Assembly: GCA_964016875.1 (NCBI GenBank)
Contig: OZ024729.1
Coordinates: 22,216,494-22,280,493 of the forward strand
DNA: 64,000 nucleotides
Source: Fallopia convolvulus
Taxonomy: Eukaryota; Streptophyta; Magnoliopsida; Caryophyllales; Polygonaceae
Direction of reading: 5' to 3'
Position 1 is the first letter of the stretch. Each line of letters begins with the position of its first letter. The notes under the pieces are model-generated. The model made no database searches and was not told the origin of the DNA. It worked only from the letters and a program-made list of their open reading frames with translations. Below are positions 1 to 11,535 of this stretch, piece after piece. The position numbers were made by a program, and so were the translations under genes.

Positions 1-700
1 ACAACAAACGATATTAATGTCATTAAGTGAAGAAGGACAACCAACAAATGTGGTTGTATTGCTAAAATTGCTTTGAGGTATGCTAGAAATGATGGCTATA
101 TTGTTAAAATATTTGAAGAACGCCACATACATTTTATGATGGAAGATGCAAAAAAAATCATTTTTCAAAGAGAAATAGGAAATTGACTTCGTTGCATGGA
201 GATTTGATCATGAATTGCATTCGGGCAAATATTGGAACAAATAAGTCATACAAGGTTTACAAGGAATTCGTTGGTTCATATGTTAAAATCGGTGCAACTA
301 TCATAGATTTCAAGATTTTTAAAAGAGATTTGAACTCCTTTATGATTGGGTGGAATGCTGATATGGTTATTGATAACTTGTTTAGGAAAAAAGAGAGTTG
401 TGATGCTTTTTGCTTCGAATATGATGTTGATGAACAATATCAATTAATCCAAATTGAAAGGAGGTCACCCATCCTAATACTACTCTCACCCTTACATGCT
501 TAACTTCAGAGTTGTTTGTCCTCACTCAAACCCTAAAAAAGAACATCTCTTATTGAGATGGGTAACACCTCAATTTCTTATAAACTATTGGGGTGTTAAA
601 CAAATTGTTTTGGTGTGTGGTCCTATTATAATGAAGAGCTTTTCTTATTTTGGTGATGTTGTCTTTGCTGATGCAACCTATAAATCAAACAGGTAAAATC
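1..700 (+). pseudogene. FAR1/FHY3-type MULE transposase fragment
   Basis: Broken reading frames at 183-503 and 496-696 resemble the N-terminal half of FAR1-related proteins, the plant family derived from MULE transposases. The clearest match is the end of the second frame, SYFGDVVFADATYKSNR, which fits the family motif around FGDVV.(F)D.TY..N at the start of the DDE transposase core. The upstream part (NLFRKKESCDAFCFEYDVDE) fits the linker before that motif. The frames shift near 496 and coding stops at about 696, so the catalytic core is missing. The left side runs off the window. I infer the remnant of a MULE; the host domesticated FAR1 genes are an alternative but are not expected to be this degraded. 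Confidence 0.6.
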
Positions 701-737
701 AATTTTTCTATTTTTGTAACATTTAGGGAGTTCATGA

Positions 738-935
738 TGCACAACAAATTAGTTTTGATGAACAATAAAAAAAGGGTAATTGTATGCACATACATTTAAT
801 TTTTAATGTATTGCACAATAAGTTATTTTGGATGCACATAATAAATATCACCATTGTATCCAAATAAACCCGATTTTTTTATTATGCACAAAGTTTTAGT
901 TGTGATGCACATGCAATAAAAAACATATAGCCATA
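738..935. repeat. Irregular array of ATGCACA motifs
   Basis: Six or so copies of TGCACA/ATGCACA lie in about 200 bp, separated by unrelated AT-rich spacers (for example near 738, 783, 813, 831, 886 and 909). This is not a simple tandem repeat. It sits directly downstream of the FAR1-like fragment and mirrors the longer motif arrays in the two MULEs further right, each with a different motif. Confidence 0.5.
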
Positions 936-1149
936 GTTCCTAGTTGTAATGAACTTGTTTTAACTCTTTCTTTGACAACATCAACATCTCTTTATTTATT
1001 TTTTATTTTATAAAAAGTTCCCATTTTGAAATGTTAATGTAAGAATATGATCAACTTTTAATAATTCATTTTTTTTTGTAATAATCTGTTGTATGGAATG
1101 GAACGATGATATAAGAATACATATTGTAATACTGTAATAACCAACTTTT

Positions 1150-1805
1150 CTTTTTTGTTTTGGTAGACGGAGAGACGACACTCTCCGGCCCCTCAAGGGG
1201 GCATTTTATTAATAATGGGAAAAGGGCTAAGTAGTCAGCAACGGGGGATAGCCCGACCCCTAACATCATGAAGCAAGAGTAAACTAATCCCCTCAGGCGG
1301 CGCAAGCAATACATGGTAACCAATAGGAAAAGAAAAAGCAATAGACGTGAGGCGATTGGAAACCATATTCGCCTCTCGATACATAGGATGGAATCGGATG
1401 GTCCAATCCCTACTAATTAAGTCTTGGCACTGAAGCACCAGGCTATATAACAGGTGACATTTTTTAACATTAGAACTAATAAGATTAATAACTACTTGGG
1501 AGTCGGATTCCATCATCACCTGCCGAAAACCCAAGTCCCATGCCATTTGTAAACCATTGCGCACATCCCAAAGCTCGCTCGGCCATTGGAACCGAACACG
1601 ACCCAATGTGGTGCACAAAACCTCTAATCCACTGGCCCTCCTTGTCACGAAGCACTCCTCCCGCAACCGCCATGATTCCGCCTTTGACTACACCATCCGT
1701 ATTAAGCTTCACCCATTCTTCGAGTGGTTTGATCCATGTAATACTATGCAAACTTTTAGGATTCGAAATAGAGGGGGAAGAAAACATACCTGCATTGTGT
1801 AGACC
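1150..1805 (-). mobile_element. L1-type LINE 3' fragment with RNase H domain
   Basis: Minus-strand frames 1485-1787 and 1235-1666 join, after a frameshift near 1580, into a plant-LINE RNase H domain. It opens with WVKLNTDGVVKGG, continues as GGVLRDKEGQWIRGF, and runs through the ESDSQVVINLI motif and a WTIRFHPMYREANMVSNRLT end. This RVT_3-type RNase H sits at the C-terminus of ORF2 in many plant L1 elements. The 3' tail after the frame carries AATAAAATGCCCCC and then an A-rich end near 1150. Everything upstream (endonuclease, reverse transcriptase) is absent, so this is a 5'-truncated copy. It lies head to head with a plus-strand LINE starting near 1830. Confidence 0.7.
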
Positions 1806-1829
1806 CTACAACCAAGGGGGAAGAAAACT

Positions 1830-2278
1830 TTTTATGGAATAAAGAAAGCTCTTACAAACCCCTTATCTGTTGGACCTCTAAATGAAACTTATTCGGAAGA
1901 TCCTTATGGAACCCGACAATATTTGGGTTAAAGTTGCAACAAAAAATACCTTAGAAAGGATGACCTATTTACCTACAAGAAGAAACAACAAACCTCACGG
2001 TAATGAGCTAAACTCATGAGCCTTAGGGACTCCTTCCTTTCGGGGCTCCAGTGGAAAGTGGGTGATGGCAAAACAATCCAATTTTGGAAAGACAATTGGT
2101 CTGACCTAGGGACATTAAAACCGAAGTCGTACCCTCCTCCAAACACAAACTTGGAGGAACCTGTCTCTGAATATCCCCGGAATGACAATTCTTGGGACAT
2201 CGACAAACTCCTTAATGTCTTGAGCTCGGAAATAACACACAAAGTCGCACAAACCATTTCACTTGTTAAAAAGGTTTT
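1830..2278 (+). mobile_element. LINE fragment, part 1 of 3 (RT C-terminal region)
   Basis: The plus strand reads LMEPDNIWVKVATKNTLE and then, after a stop, SLRDSFLSGLQWKVGDGKTIQFWKDNW and NSWDIDKLLNVLSSEITHKV. This is the stretch between reverse transcriptase and the zinc-finger (zf-RVT) domain of plant L1 ORF2. The coding sense is interrupted exactly at 2278 by a Ty3-gypsy element and resumes at 9011. The five bases 2274-2278 (GTTTT) are repeated at 9006-9010. Several stops show it is dead. Confidence 0.7.
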
Positions 2279-3365
2279 TGTAACATCCCCGACCAAAGTG
2301 CATATGCCATTCTGCATTCATATAAGATTAATAGCATATGCATGGCATATTGGCATGATATATAATGAATTTTTAAAAGTAATATTTATTTTCTAATTAA
2401 TTTTATTATAGTTTAAAAAGTTTTTAAAGTAAAAGTTAATTATTAATTATTTCAGGGTAAAGTTTGTAGTAAACGAAATTTAAGGATGAAAATTACAAAT
2501 TTGATAAAAATCTAGCCGAACTTGTGTTCAAGTTCCAATTTGGTGACTTTGTTGGAAATTGGAGTTTTGTCTCCTTATGGGTGGAGAATTAAATTTGTCT
2601 AATGTAGGAATTTGGAGCTTATGTTGGAATTTGAATTTTTGTATTCTTATGTGTTGGAAATTGAAATTGTCTTTGCGTTGAAAATTGAGTTGTCTTCCTA
2701 TGTATTTATAGTGTCCTATCTTCCACATCAATATACGTAAGAGCAAGCCAAAAAAATACAGATAGGATCTGGTGCATGAAAACAAAACGAGCGAGAAGTT
2801 TAGAATTTTGATTTTTCGGTTGGTTTTGATACAAGATCAGTTTATCGGATTTTAATCCTGAAGTATAAGCGTGATTTGGTAAGTTTTTAATTAGTTATTG
2901 GTTTATATGGTATTCATTAATTTTTTCAGATCTAGATCTACAGTTGCTTTTGATTGAGAAATCAGTTGATCTATAGCTTTCAAAGGGTGTTTTAGATATT
3001 GAATTTATATTTGGTAAAAGATTTCAGAGTAGTTCTAGGCTATTGCCTTGTAATGATATTATGGGAACCTTTGATCAAATTTAACAGAAAGGTTTGAACT
3101 AGAAAAATGTTCTTCTATATATATAGTTTATTGTTGTCAAGTTTCAAAGGATTTGAAATTATATGCAAGAAATTATAATGCATTCTGGCATTTCATTGCA
3201 TTTGGGGTTAAAGTTTGTAAGAGTAAATAGCCTAAATTTGCATTGGGTTACATATAGGAGCACAAGTAATAGACCGTTGTCAGAGTCAAGGGGGAGAAAT
3301 AGAGTATCTGTCTTAAACAGGTGAGTATAAATCGGAGATTCAACCATATGTGCTATATGTGAAAT

Positions 3366-3680
3366 ATGAATATATGTGCTATATGGATATATGTGAGTAT
3401 AGACCGGAGATTCAACCATATGTGTTATATGGATATATGTGATATACGTGCTATATATATATGGATATATGTGTATATATGTTATATGGATATATGTGCT
3501 ATATGTGCTATATGGATATATGTTCTATATGAGCTCTATGGATATATGTGCTATATGAGCTATATGGATATATGTGCTATATGAGCTATATGGATATATG
3601 TGCTATATGAGCTATATGGATATATGTGCTATATGAGATATATGGATATATGTGCTATATGAGTTATATGGATAGATGTG
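3366..3680. repeat. Minisatellite of GCTATATGGATATATGT-type units in the 5' LTR
   Basis: Roughly fifteen units of about 17-26 bp built from ATATGTGCTATATG and AGCTATATGGAT run in tandem. The homologous block in the 3' LTR (about 7800-8095) has fewer units, which accounts for part of the length difference between the LTRs. Spurious ORFs rich in Y, M, C and I arise from it. Confidence 0.85.
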
Positions 3681-3828
3681 ATAGCTCTGAAATTTCCAGG
3701 GTGGTTTGCACAAAAAGTATGTTAACAGATGGCATATGATATATGGTTACATGATGCACTTGATTGCATAGCATATTGCAATGAGATTAAAAGGACCTGT
3801 GACTGTCTTGCCCTGAACTGTAATTCAG

Positions 3829-4070
3829 GAAATCTTCGGATTTCTTTGTTAAAGCGACCTACGGGTCATACAGGATCTTCGGATCATACAAGATCTTCGG
3901 ATCATACAGGACCTACGGGTCAATCAGGAGATCTTCGGATTTCTTTGCTAAAGGGACCATAAGAGTCAATATTCAGGAAATCTTCGGATTTCTTTGCTAA
4001 AGGGACCATAAGGGTCAATATTCAGGAAATCTTCGGATTTCTTTGCTAAAGGGACCATAAGAGTCCATAT
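3829..4070 (+). repeat. Array of UNCG-tetraloop hairpins in the 5' LTR
   Basis: Short perfect hairpins occur one after another with the loop TTCG or TACG closed by C-G, but with differing stems: GAAATC/GATTTC at 3829-3844, 3977-3992 and 4026-4041; GACC/GGTC with TACG at 3856-3867 and 3910-3921; GATC/GATC with TTCG at 3874-3885 and 3892-3903. The last part is a tandem repeat of about 49 bp whose units also contain GGGACCATAAG. Confidence 0.85.
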
Positions 4071-4592
4071 ATTGTAACCCCGGGGCAGATTCAGGCTTGA
4101 ACAGTTCACAGAATAAGGAAATGGATACATCGGCATTTGCATTTGCATAGTAAATTCCTATACATATGTATAATATATATGTATATGTACATGGATTAAA
4201 TGTTTGACTCTGTGTGAAATAATTGATGATGGTTTATATTCACTGAGTATGCGACTCACGTAAATCGTAAAATAATTTTTCAGGTTCAGCTAGTTCTTAC
4301 TGACGTGTGTCTCTTTTAGAGGTCACATTCATACAGGTCGGTCGGTTGAAGCTCAATGCAACCTTCTCCTCCTCATTTTGCATCATAGGCATATGTGTTG
4401 TAATAGAAGTCAGAGGGACATATGTTTTAGTATGAGAAGTAACAACATAAATGTGTGTGCAACCTTTTATGGTTGTTAATGTCTGCTATGTGCTTACGTG
4501 AATAATTGCTTATATGTGCATTATCTCTTTATATAAGAGATAAGTTTTACAAAGTATACGTCATAGGGTATAAGGGTGTCACACCTAGTTTT

Positions 4593-4608
4593 TGGTATCA
4601 GAGCAGGG
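4593..4608 (+). promoter_or_regulatory. Primer-binding site (initiator tRNA-Met), gypsy-1
   Basis: TGGTATCAGAGCAGGG lies 9 bp after the LTR end. It matches the usual plant TGGTATCAGAGC site complementary to the 3' end of initiator tRNA-Met. Confidence 0.85.
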
Positions 4609-4937
4609 ATATGATTCTTTAAGGGCATTCTTCATTCTGCATTCATAAGAATATGTAATTGACATTAAAATTGCATTCATGAGCATGATGCATAAATGAG
4701 AGTAGGTTCAGTTGTACCAGTCAGTCTATAGGAGAATCTCATACAGCATTACATGAACATTCATTTCATATACATGAGCCATTAGAAGAGGAAGTACAGA
4801 GAAAATGGTAAAGGTATGTACTGTATAACGGGATTGTATAATACGAGTAGATACAATAGAGTTACCAGCTCGTCTGATCTTTTTATTCTTGTATGAGTTT
4901 GATGTTATATTGGGTATGGATTGATTGACAAGACATC

Positions 4938-6352
4938 ATGCTAAAGTGGATTGTAGAGGTAGTGATAGACTCGCTTGGGAAATCTAGAGTGGTTTTCTAT
5001 GGTAATAGACAAATGGTACCCACTTGCTTATTATCTGCAACAACAGCTTTTCGTATGATCAGAGAGGGATGTGAAAAATATTTGGATCATGTTATAGATC
5101 CTACAATTGAATGTGATGACGTTGGAGGTATTTTAGTTGTTAAAGATTTTACTAATGTGTTTCCAAGGGATCTTCCTGGATTGACAGCTGATAGAGAGAG
5201 ATAGAGTTTATTATGGAATTAATGTCAGGTATTACACCGATTCATATTCCTCCATATTGAATGGCTCTTCTAGAGTAACAGGAACTAAAGAAACAGTTAC
5301 ATGATTTGTTGGACAAAGTATTCATTAGTGCTAGTGTATCTCATGACTGTGCATAGATTACAAAAAGTTGAATCAGGTGACAGTGAAGAACAAATATCCA
5401 TTGACAAGAATAGATGATGTATTTGATCTACTTCAGGTGCAAAGGTATTTTCGAAGATAGACATCCGATCAGGATATCATCAGTTAAAGATAGCTAAAGA
5501 TGACATTATCAAGACAGCATTTAGAACTCGATATGGACATTATGAGTTTCTGGTAATTCTATTTGGTTTGAATAATGCACCAACAAAATTTATGGCTTTC
5601 ATGAACAAGGTATTTCAATCTTTTCTAGACAGATTTGTGATCATCATTATTCATGATATATTGGTATATTCGTGGAGTACATATGAGCATGTTGATGATT
5701 TGTGTACTATGCTACAAGTCTTGAGGGAAAAATAGTTATATGAAGTCAACTACAGTTACAGAAGTTCATAGTTTTCTTGGTCTTTAATGAGTTAAAGCAC
5801 CGACAGACTACAATAGCAATATTGAGAATTCTTACAGGTACAAGAGGATTTGGTATTTACAGTGATGTTTCATATCAGAGTCTTGACTGTGTCATAATGC
5901 TAGATAGAAAAGTAACTGCCTATGCATCATGACAATATCGATCACATGAAGTTTCTTATCTTGTACATTATTTAGAGCTGGCAGCAGTAGTATTTTCCCT
6001 AAAGATTTGGCAGACATTATCTATATAGAGAAACATTCTAAATCTTTACATATCATAAGAGTTTGAATTATTTGATGAGCCAATAGGAGTTGAACATGCG
6101 GCAGAGACACTGGATGGAACTACTGAAAGATTATGATTGTACAATCGAGTATCATACAAGAAAGGCCAATGTTGTAGCAGATGCTTTGAGTCAAAAGTCT
6201 AATAGTATGATGGCAGATATGCACCTGACTTTAGTGTTAGATTTGATTGCTTTGCGAGGTCTAAATGATAGACTGCAATTTGACATAGATAGAGTACTGA
6301 TTGCTACTTTTGAGATTTGGCCAGTGCTGAGACAGAAAACTAAGATGCACAA
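4938..6352 (+). pseudogene. gypsy-1 pol remnant (protease end, RT, RNase H)
   Basis: Several frames together give a Ty3-gypsy pol. A protease-RT linker ends DFTNVFPRDLPGL (4938-5204). RT pieces read KVFSKIDIRSGYHQLKIAKDD and FRTRYGHYEF near 5440-5550, then FVIIIIHDILVYS near 5635-5670. The RNase H end reads MRQRHWMELLKDYD and KANVVADALS (6090-6200). The RT active site reads IHD where FIDD or YVDD is expected, so one of the two catalytic aspartates is lost. Frameshifts and stops separate the pieces, and integrase is absent. The sequence resembles the chromovirus (Tekay/Del-like) lineage, like the larger gypsy element in this window. Confidence 0.8.
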
Positions 6353-6714
6353 GTAAGAGATGGAAAGTTGGTAGAAATTATAGAATCTGTTTGACAAGGT
6401 AGAGATACGCCATTTGTTATTCAGGATGGCATATTGATGTTTGGCATACATATTAGCATTATCTTCAGAATTAGCTCAGATTCATGATTTTTCCATGTTA
6501 GTATGTTGCTACAGTATTGATATGATCCATCACATGTGTTAAAAGATCCAGAAGTGTAGTTCGCAGAAAATCTGAGCTAAATAAAAGAACCGATCATGAT
6601 AGCAGATTATAGAATCAAACAGTTACATGATATAGAGGAAACAGCTTGTGAAACAGAGGATAAGATGAGAAAGTCATATGAAGAGATAGCGAATTTTGAG
6701 GACAAAATTCTTAT

Positions 6715-6727
6715 AGAGGGGGAGAAA
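6715..6727 (+). promoter_or_regulatory. Polypurine tract, gypsy-1
   Basis: AGAGGGGGAGAAA abuts the TG of the 3' LTR at 6728 and would prime plus-strand synthesis. Confidence 0.8.
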
Positions 6728-9005
6728 TGTAACATCCCCGACCAAAGTGCATATGCCATTCTGCATTCATATAAGATTAATAGCATATGCATGGCATATT
6801 GTCATGATATATAGTGAGTTTTTAAAGGTAATATTTATTTTCTAATTAATTTTATTATAGTTTAAAAAGTTTTTAAAAAAAAGTTAATTATTAATTATTT
6901 CAGGTTAAGTTTGTAGTAAACGAAATTTAAGGGTGAAAATTACAAATTTGACAAAAATCTAGCCGAACTTGTGTTCAAGTTCCAATTTGGTGACTTTGTT
7001 GGAAATTGGAGTTTTGTCTCCTTATGGGTGGAGAATTAAATTTGTCTTATGTAGGAATTTGGAGCTTATGTTGGAATTTGAATTTTTGTATTCTTATGTG
7101 TTGGAAATTGAAATTGTGTTTGCGTTGAAAATTGAGTTGTCTTCCTATGTATTTATAGTTTCCTATCTTCCACCTTAATATACGTAAGAGCAAGCCAAAA
7201 AAATACAGAGAGGATCTGGTACATGAAAACCAAACGAGAGAGAAGTTTAGAATTTTGATTTTTCGGTTGGTTTTGATACAAGATCAGTTTATCGGATTCT
7301 AATCCTGAAGTATAAGCGTGATTTGGTAAGTTTTTAATTAGTTATTGGTTTATCTGGATTTCATTAATTTTTCCAGATCTAGATCTACAGTTGCTTTTGA
7401 TTGAGAAATCGATTGATCTATAGCTTTCAAAGGGACATTTTCGATATTGAATTTATATTTGGTAAAAGATTTCAGAGTAATTCTAGGCTATTGCCTTGTA
7501 ATGATATTATGGGAACCTTTGATCAAATTTAACAGAAAGGTTTGAACTAGAAAAATGTTCTTCTATATATATAGTTTATTGTTGTCAAGTTTCAATGGAT
7601 TTGAAATTATATGAAGAAGTTATAATGCATTCTGGCATTTCATTGCATTTGGGGCTAAAGTTTGTAAGAGTAAATAGCCTAAATTTGCATTGGGTCACAT
7701 ATAGGAGCACAAGTAATAGACCGTTGTTAGAGTCAAGGGGGAAAAATAGAGTATCTGTCTTAAACAGGTGAGTATAAATCGGAGATTCAACCATATGTGC
7801 TATATGTGAAATATGAATATATGTGCTATATGGATATATGTGAGTATAGACCGGAGATTCAACCCTATGTGTTATATGGATATATGTGATATACGTGCTA
7901 TATATATGGATATATGTGTATATATGCTATATGGATATATGTGCTATATGCGCTATATGGATATATGTTCTATATGAGCTATATGGATAGATGTGCTATA
8001 TGAGCTATATGGATATATATGCTATATGAGCTATATGGATATATGTGCTATATGAGATATATGGATATATATGCTATATGAGTTCTATGGATAGATGTGA
8101 TAGCTCTGAAATTTCCAGGGTGGTTTGCACAGAAAGTATGTTAACAGATGTCATATGATATATGGTTACATGATGCACTTGATTGCATAGCATATTGCAA
8201 TGAGATTAAAAGGACCTGTGACTGTCTTGCCCTGAATTGTAATTTAGGAAATCTTCGGATTTCTTTGTTAAAGCGACCTACGGGTCATACATGATCTTCG
8301 GATCATACAAGATCTTCGGATCATACAAGACCTATGGGTCAATTAGGAGATCTTCGGATTTCTTTGCTAAAGGGACCATAAGAGTCAATATTCAGGAAAT
8401 CTTCGGATTTCTTTGCTAAAGGGACCATAAGAGTCAATATTCAGGAAATCTTCGGATTTCTTTGCTAAAGGGACCATAAGAGTCCATATATAGTAAACCC
8501 GGGGCAGATTCAGGATTGAACAGTTCGCAGAATAATGAAATGGATACATCGGCATTTGCATTTGCATAGTAAATTCCTATATGACATATGTATAATATGT
8601 ATGTATATGTACATGGATTAAATGTTTGACTCTGTGTGAAATAATTGATGATGGTTTATATTCACTGAGTATGCGATTCACGTAAATCGCAAAATAATTT
8701 TTTAGGTTCAGCTAGTTCATACTGACGTGTGTCTCTTTTAGAGGTCACATTTATACAGGTCGGCCGGCTGAAGCTCAATGCAACCTTCTCCTCCTCATTT
8801 TGCATCATAGGCATATGTGTTGTAATAGAAGTCAGAGGGACATATGTTTTAGTATGAGAAGTAACAACATAAATGTGTGTGCAACCTTTTATGGTTGTTA
8901 ATGTCTGCTATGTGCTTACGTGAATAATTGCTTATATGTGCATTATCTCTTTATATAAGAGATAAGTTTTACAAAGTATACGTCATAGGGTATAAGGGTG
9001 TCACA
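6728..9005 (+). repeat. gypsy-1 3' LTR
   Basis: Colinear with 2279-4583. It contains the shorter minisatellite (about 7800-8095) and the matching UNCG hairpin array (about 8243-8485), in which some loops and stems differ by single substitutions from the 5' copy. Confidence 0.92.
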
Positions 9006-9010
9006 GTTTT

Positions 9011-9589
9011 GGATAGGCTATATGGAAGCCTAGCGAAAATGGAAGGTTCTCGATTCACTCCACTATGCAATGGATCCACGAAGACAAAGGAGAAAATGTA
9101 CTTGACCTGGAATGGATTTGGAAACTGAAATTCCCACCAAAACTAAAAAACTTCCTTTGGAAAATTGCTCGTAACGACCTTCCAACATAAAGGCGACTGG
9201 ATGAGAACTTTATTGTTGTTCCCCAAGGCTGCATAGCCTACACCAACACCAATGATGATACAACTCACATCCTCCTTGAATGCCCACACACCAAAAAAAA
9301 CTGTGAAATCCCTCAATGCCAACATCGCTCATGTTATTAATTAACCAAATTAACCTTGTCAATAAAAAACACACTAGATTTTTGACAAAATAAAATCACT
9401 TACTTCTAACGATGAATTATTTTGGCTTGCCTTCTCATGGTGGAGTATTTGGTACCACAAGAACTCTAAATTCTTCGATACTAATAGCAACCACACTCGT
9501 TGTCCCCAAACAAATCGCTAAGAGTTCATTCATAAACAAAAACGTGATTGGGAATGTGCGATATCAAACGCACAATCTCCCTGCCCAAA
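9011..9589 (+). mobile_element. LINE fragment, part 2 of 3 (zf-RVT region)
   Basis: Continues the interrupted LINE: LYGSLAKNGRFSIHSTMQWIH, then WIWKLKFPPKLKNFLWKIARNDLPT, then HILLECPHTKKNCE. These are the hallmarks of the zf-RVT domain downstream of plant L1 reverse transcriptase. It is followed by LAFSWWSIWYHKNSKFFDTN (about 9427-9490), the usual linker before RNase H. A stop follows DLPT. The fragment is cut by a solo LTR at 9590. Confidence 0.75.
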
Positions 9590-10278
9590 TGTTGAAAGGG
9601 TTTCTTGACAACAAATAAATTTATAATCAAGACCCCGCTGAGTACAGGGGAGTCAGGTTCGTCCACGGGAGATAGTCAGTATCAAGTTTTGTTCTTACTT
9701 AGAGCGCAAGTAAGAGAGAAAGTATGGATTTCTATATCAATAAAGAGAAAATCTAAGGTAAAGGTATCCCCACAACAATAATTGTGCATGCCAAACGCTA
9801 ATGAAACATAAAGATCATGATTTTATCACATAAAGGTGTCAACTTTCGTCAACCTAAGCAAGTAAATCAACTAACATTCGTTCAATCAATAAACTTACTA
9901 TCTAATCTCTTCTACTTCAACTAGGATAGATCCGCTTTCGCTTCAAAACCCTAAATTGACTATTCTGATTCAAGGTTTCCGCTTTTGCTTCAACTATGAA
10001 TGAGAAATTCCCTTCAACTTTCGTTTCAAGGATTAAGAACAAGAGAATATATTCATGCAATAAAAACAATCAAGACATGATCATAGACAAACATATATAC
10101 ACAACCATTGTTGGGCTTAACCCCAACCTTAGAGAGAAAAAGACTACTCACACATCATAATTGAAAGCAAAACAATTGAATTAAATAAAAGAGAAAGCTT
10201 ACGTACAACTTTGAATCCAAACAAAACTTGTCTTCCAAGTAAGTCCACAAATCTCGTCCTCTCCTCTCTCCCACACGG

Positions 10279-10330
<52 letters not shown>

Positions 10331-10970
10331 CAAATTCCCCTCCTCAATCGTGTGTGTCCTCTAAAAGAAGAGCTAGAGAAGGGTATTTATAGAGAAACTA
10401 ATCTATCTAAAAGCTATCTATAAGGAAATAAATCTTCTAATAAGATATATCCCTTCTATCTATCTAATAACATAAAAGGAAAGGGATAAAAGAACTTTAA
10501 TTGCGCCGACTCGATCTTCACTACCAACACGGAGTGCCTCGGTACCGACCCTGTAACCCCGGTACCGACCCTGTTCAGCACTGAAAACAGTTGAGAGTAA
10601 AACTTCCGTAGCGGGCTCGTTACACCTTCGTTTGACTCGATTCTTTTTCCTATGTCTTTGTAACGAATTTCTCTACTTCTTTCCAAGATCAAACTTGATC
10701 TTCAATGTCTTTATTTGAGTACTAAATCTTTGGCTTTGCTTCACTCTTGAGCGCTATCTTCAAGTGCTTCTCCTCGGTTTTGCTCTTTTCCTCAAAAGTG
10801 CTCCAAATATCTTCTAAAAACCTACAAAACACCACCAAAGCTTATGTAGACATATCTTAAGAAAATACGAAAACCTACACAAACAACTCAAAACAAACAC
10901 AAAACTCAAAGAAAAAGACTCAAACACACTAAAACACACCCTAAAAACATGACTAAAAAGGCGGACATCA
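9590..10970 (-). mobile_element. Solo LTR of an LTR retrotransposon
   Basis: A 1381 bp TG...CA unit is flanked by perfect 5 bp duplications CCAAA (9585-9589 and 10971-10975) and has no internal coding region, so I read it as a solo LTR. Minus orientation is inferred from a TATA box (CTATAAATACCC on the minus strand near 10385-10396). It is also supported by the minus-strand end reading CCGTGGACGAACCTGACTCC, which resembles LTR ends of Tat/Athila-type gypsy elements from memory. It contains a (CT)n run. Insertion split a LINE. Family assignment is tentative; the boundaries are firm. Confidence 0.75.
10280..10329. repeat. (CT)n microsatellite
   Basis: About 24 uninterrupted CT dinucleotides lie within the solo LTR, in its presumed transcribed leader. 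Both strands give artefactual SL or RE repeat ORFs. Confidence 0.95.
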
Positions 10971-10975
10971 CCAAA

Positions 10976-11535
10976 CCAATCCGCCAACGAAACTACTAAA
11001 AAAATGGGCAAAACTCACACATGATGTCATAAAACTTAATTTTGATCAAGCAGTTAAATCAGAAGGTGTGTCCACTTTTGACTTCATCCTTCGTGACCAC
11101 CTGAGTTCACCTCTCCGTTTCGATAGTGGGTTGTTGGGAACTTCTCCATGTTGATGACTGAAACCATTGCATTTTACCAAGGAATTCTTGAGGCCGCCCA
11201 ATGTGGCATTCCCTATCTTCAAATTGAGGGTGACAATCTCCAACTTGTCAAAGTCGTGCAAGGTGATTGGAGCTGCCCTTGGGAGATCGAATTGATCTGT
11301 TCTGACATTATCTACCTACTGGCCCACTTTCAGAGTTGGCGTATCTCCCACATTTTTCAAGAGGTCAACTTCGCGGTGGACTTCATTGCTGGTTCTTTCT
11401 GTTGTGTCTTCTCGTTCCTAGTAAGCAGTTGATCCAGGCTTTTGAGGCCTCATCCACAAGGATGCTCTAGGGCGGGACACCTTCCACTAGGTGATCCACC
11501 CTAATCTTTTTTCTTATAAAAAAATTAAGTATATA
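10976..11535 (+). mobile_element. LINE fragment, part 3 of 3 (RNase H and 3' end)
   Basis: Resumes as PPTKLLKKWAKL and IKLNFDQAVKSEGVSTF, then FILRDHLSSPLRF, then ETIAFYQGILEAAQCGIPYLQIEGDNLQLVK (11148-11240) and ISHIFQEVNFAVDFIA. This is an RNase H domain with the D (FDQ), E (near 11150) and D (EGDN) positions recognisable. The 3' untranslated end reads CTTCCACTAGGTGATCCACC and finishes in an A-rich tail (about 11510-11535). Together with 1830-2278 and 9011-9589 it makes one 5'-truncated plus-strand LINE. Confidence 0.7.

Larger units (their letters stand above)
2279..4583 (+). repeat. gypsy-1 5' LTR
   Basis: Starts TGTAACATCCCCGACC and ends ATAAGGGTGTCACA. It contains an AT-rich minisatellite (about 3366-3680) and an array of UNCG-loop hairpins (about 3829-4070). 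Its partner is at 6728-9005. Confidence 0.92.
2279..9005 (+). mobile_element. Ty3-gypsy LTR retrotransposon (gypsy-1), degenerate
   Basis: It is bounded by TG...CA LTRs of 2305 bp (2279-4583) and 2278 bp (6728-9005), with a perfect 5 bp target duplication GTTTT (2274-2278 and 9006-9010). A primer-binding site for initiator tRNA-Met follows the left LTR and a purine tract precedes the right one. Only about 2.1 kb lies between the LTRs. It holds broken protease/RT/RNase H frames and no recognisable gag or integrase, so the element is internally deleted and non-autonomous. The LTRs differ by four substitutions in their first 120 or so bases, so the insertion is not ancient. The host site is a LINE on the same strand. 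Confidence 0.92.

Noticed and set aside
3366..3584. Plus-strand ORF rich in MDICAI repeats
   Set aside because: Produced by the ATATGG minisatellite in the LTR; composition is purely repeat-driven.
10144..10423. ORFs with (RE)n and (SL)n on either strand
   Set aside because: Artefacts of the (CT)n microsatellite inside a solo LTR.
9590..10970. Cassandra-type TRIM or SINE for the unit between LINE parts
   Set aside because: It has TG...CA ends, a 5 bp duplication and a length of 1.4 kb without internal region, which fits a solo LTR better; no 5S-like segment seen.
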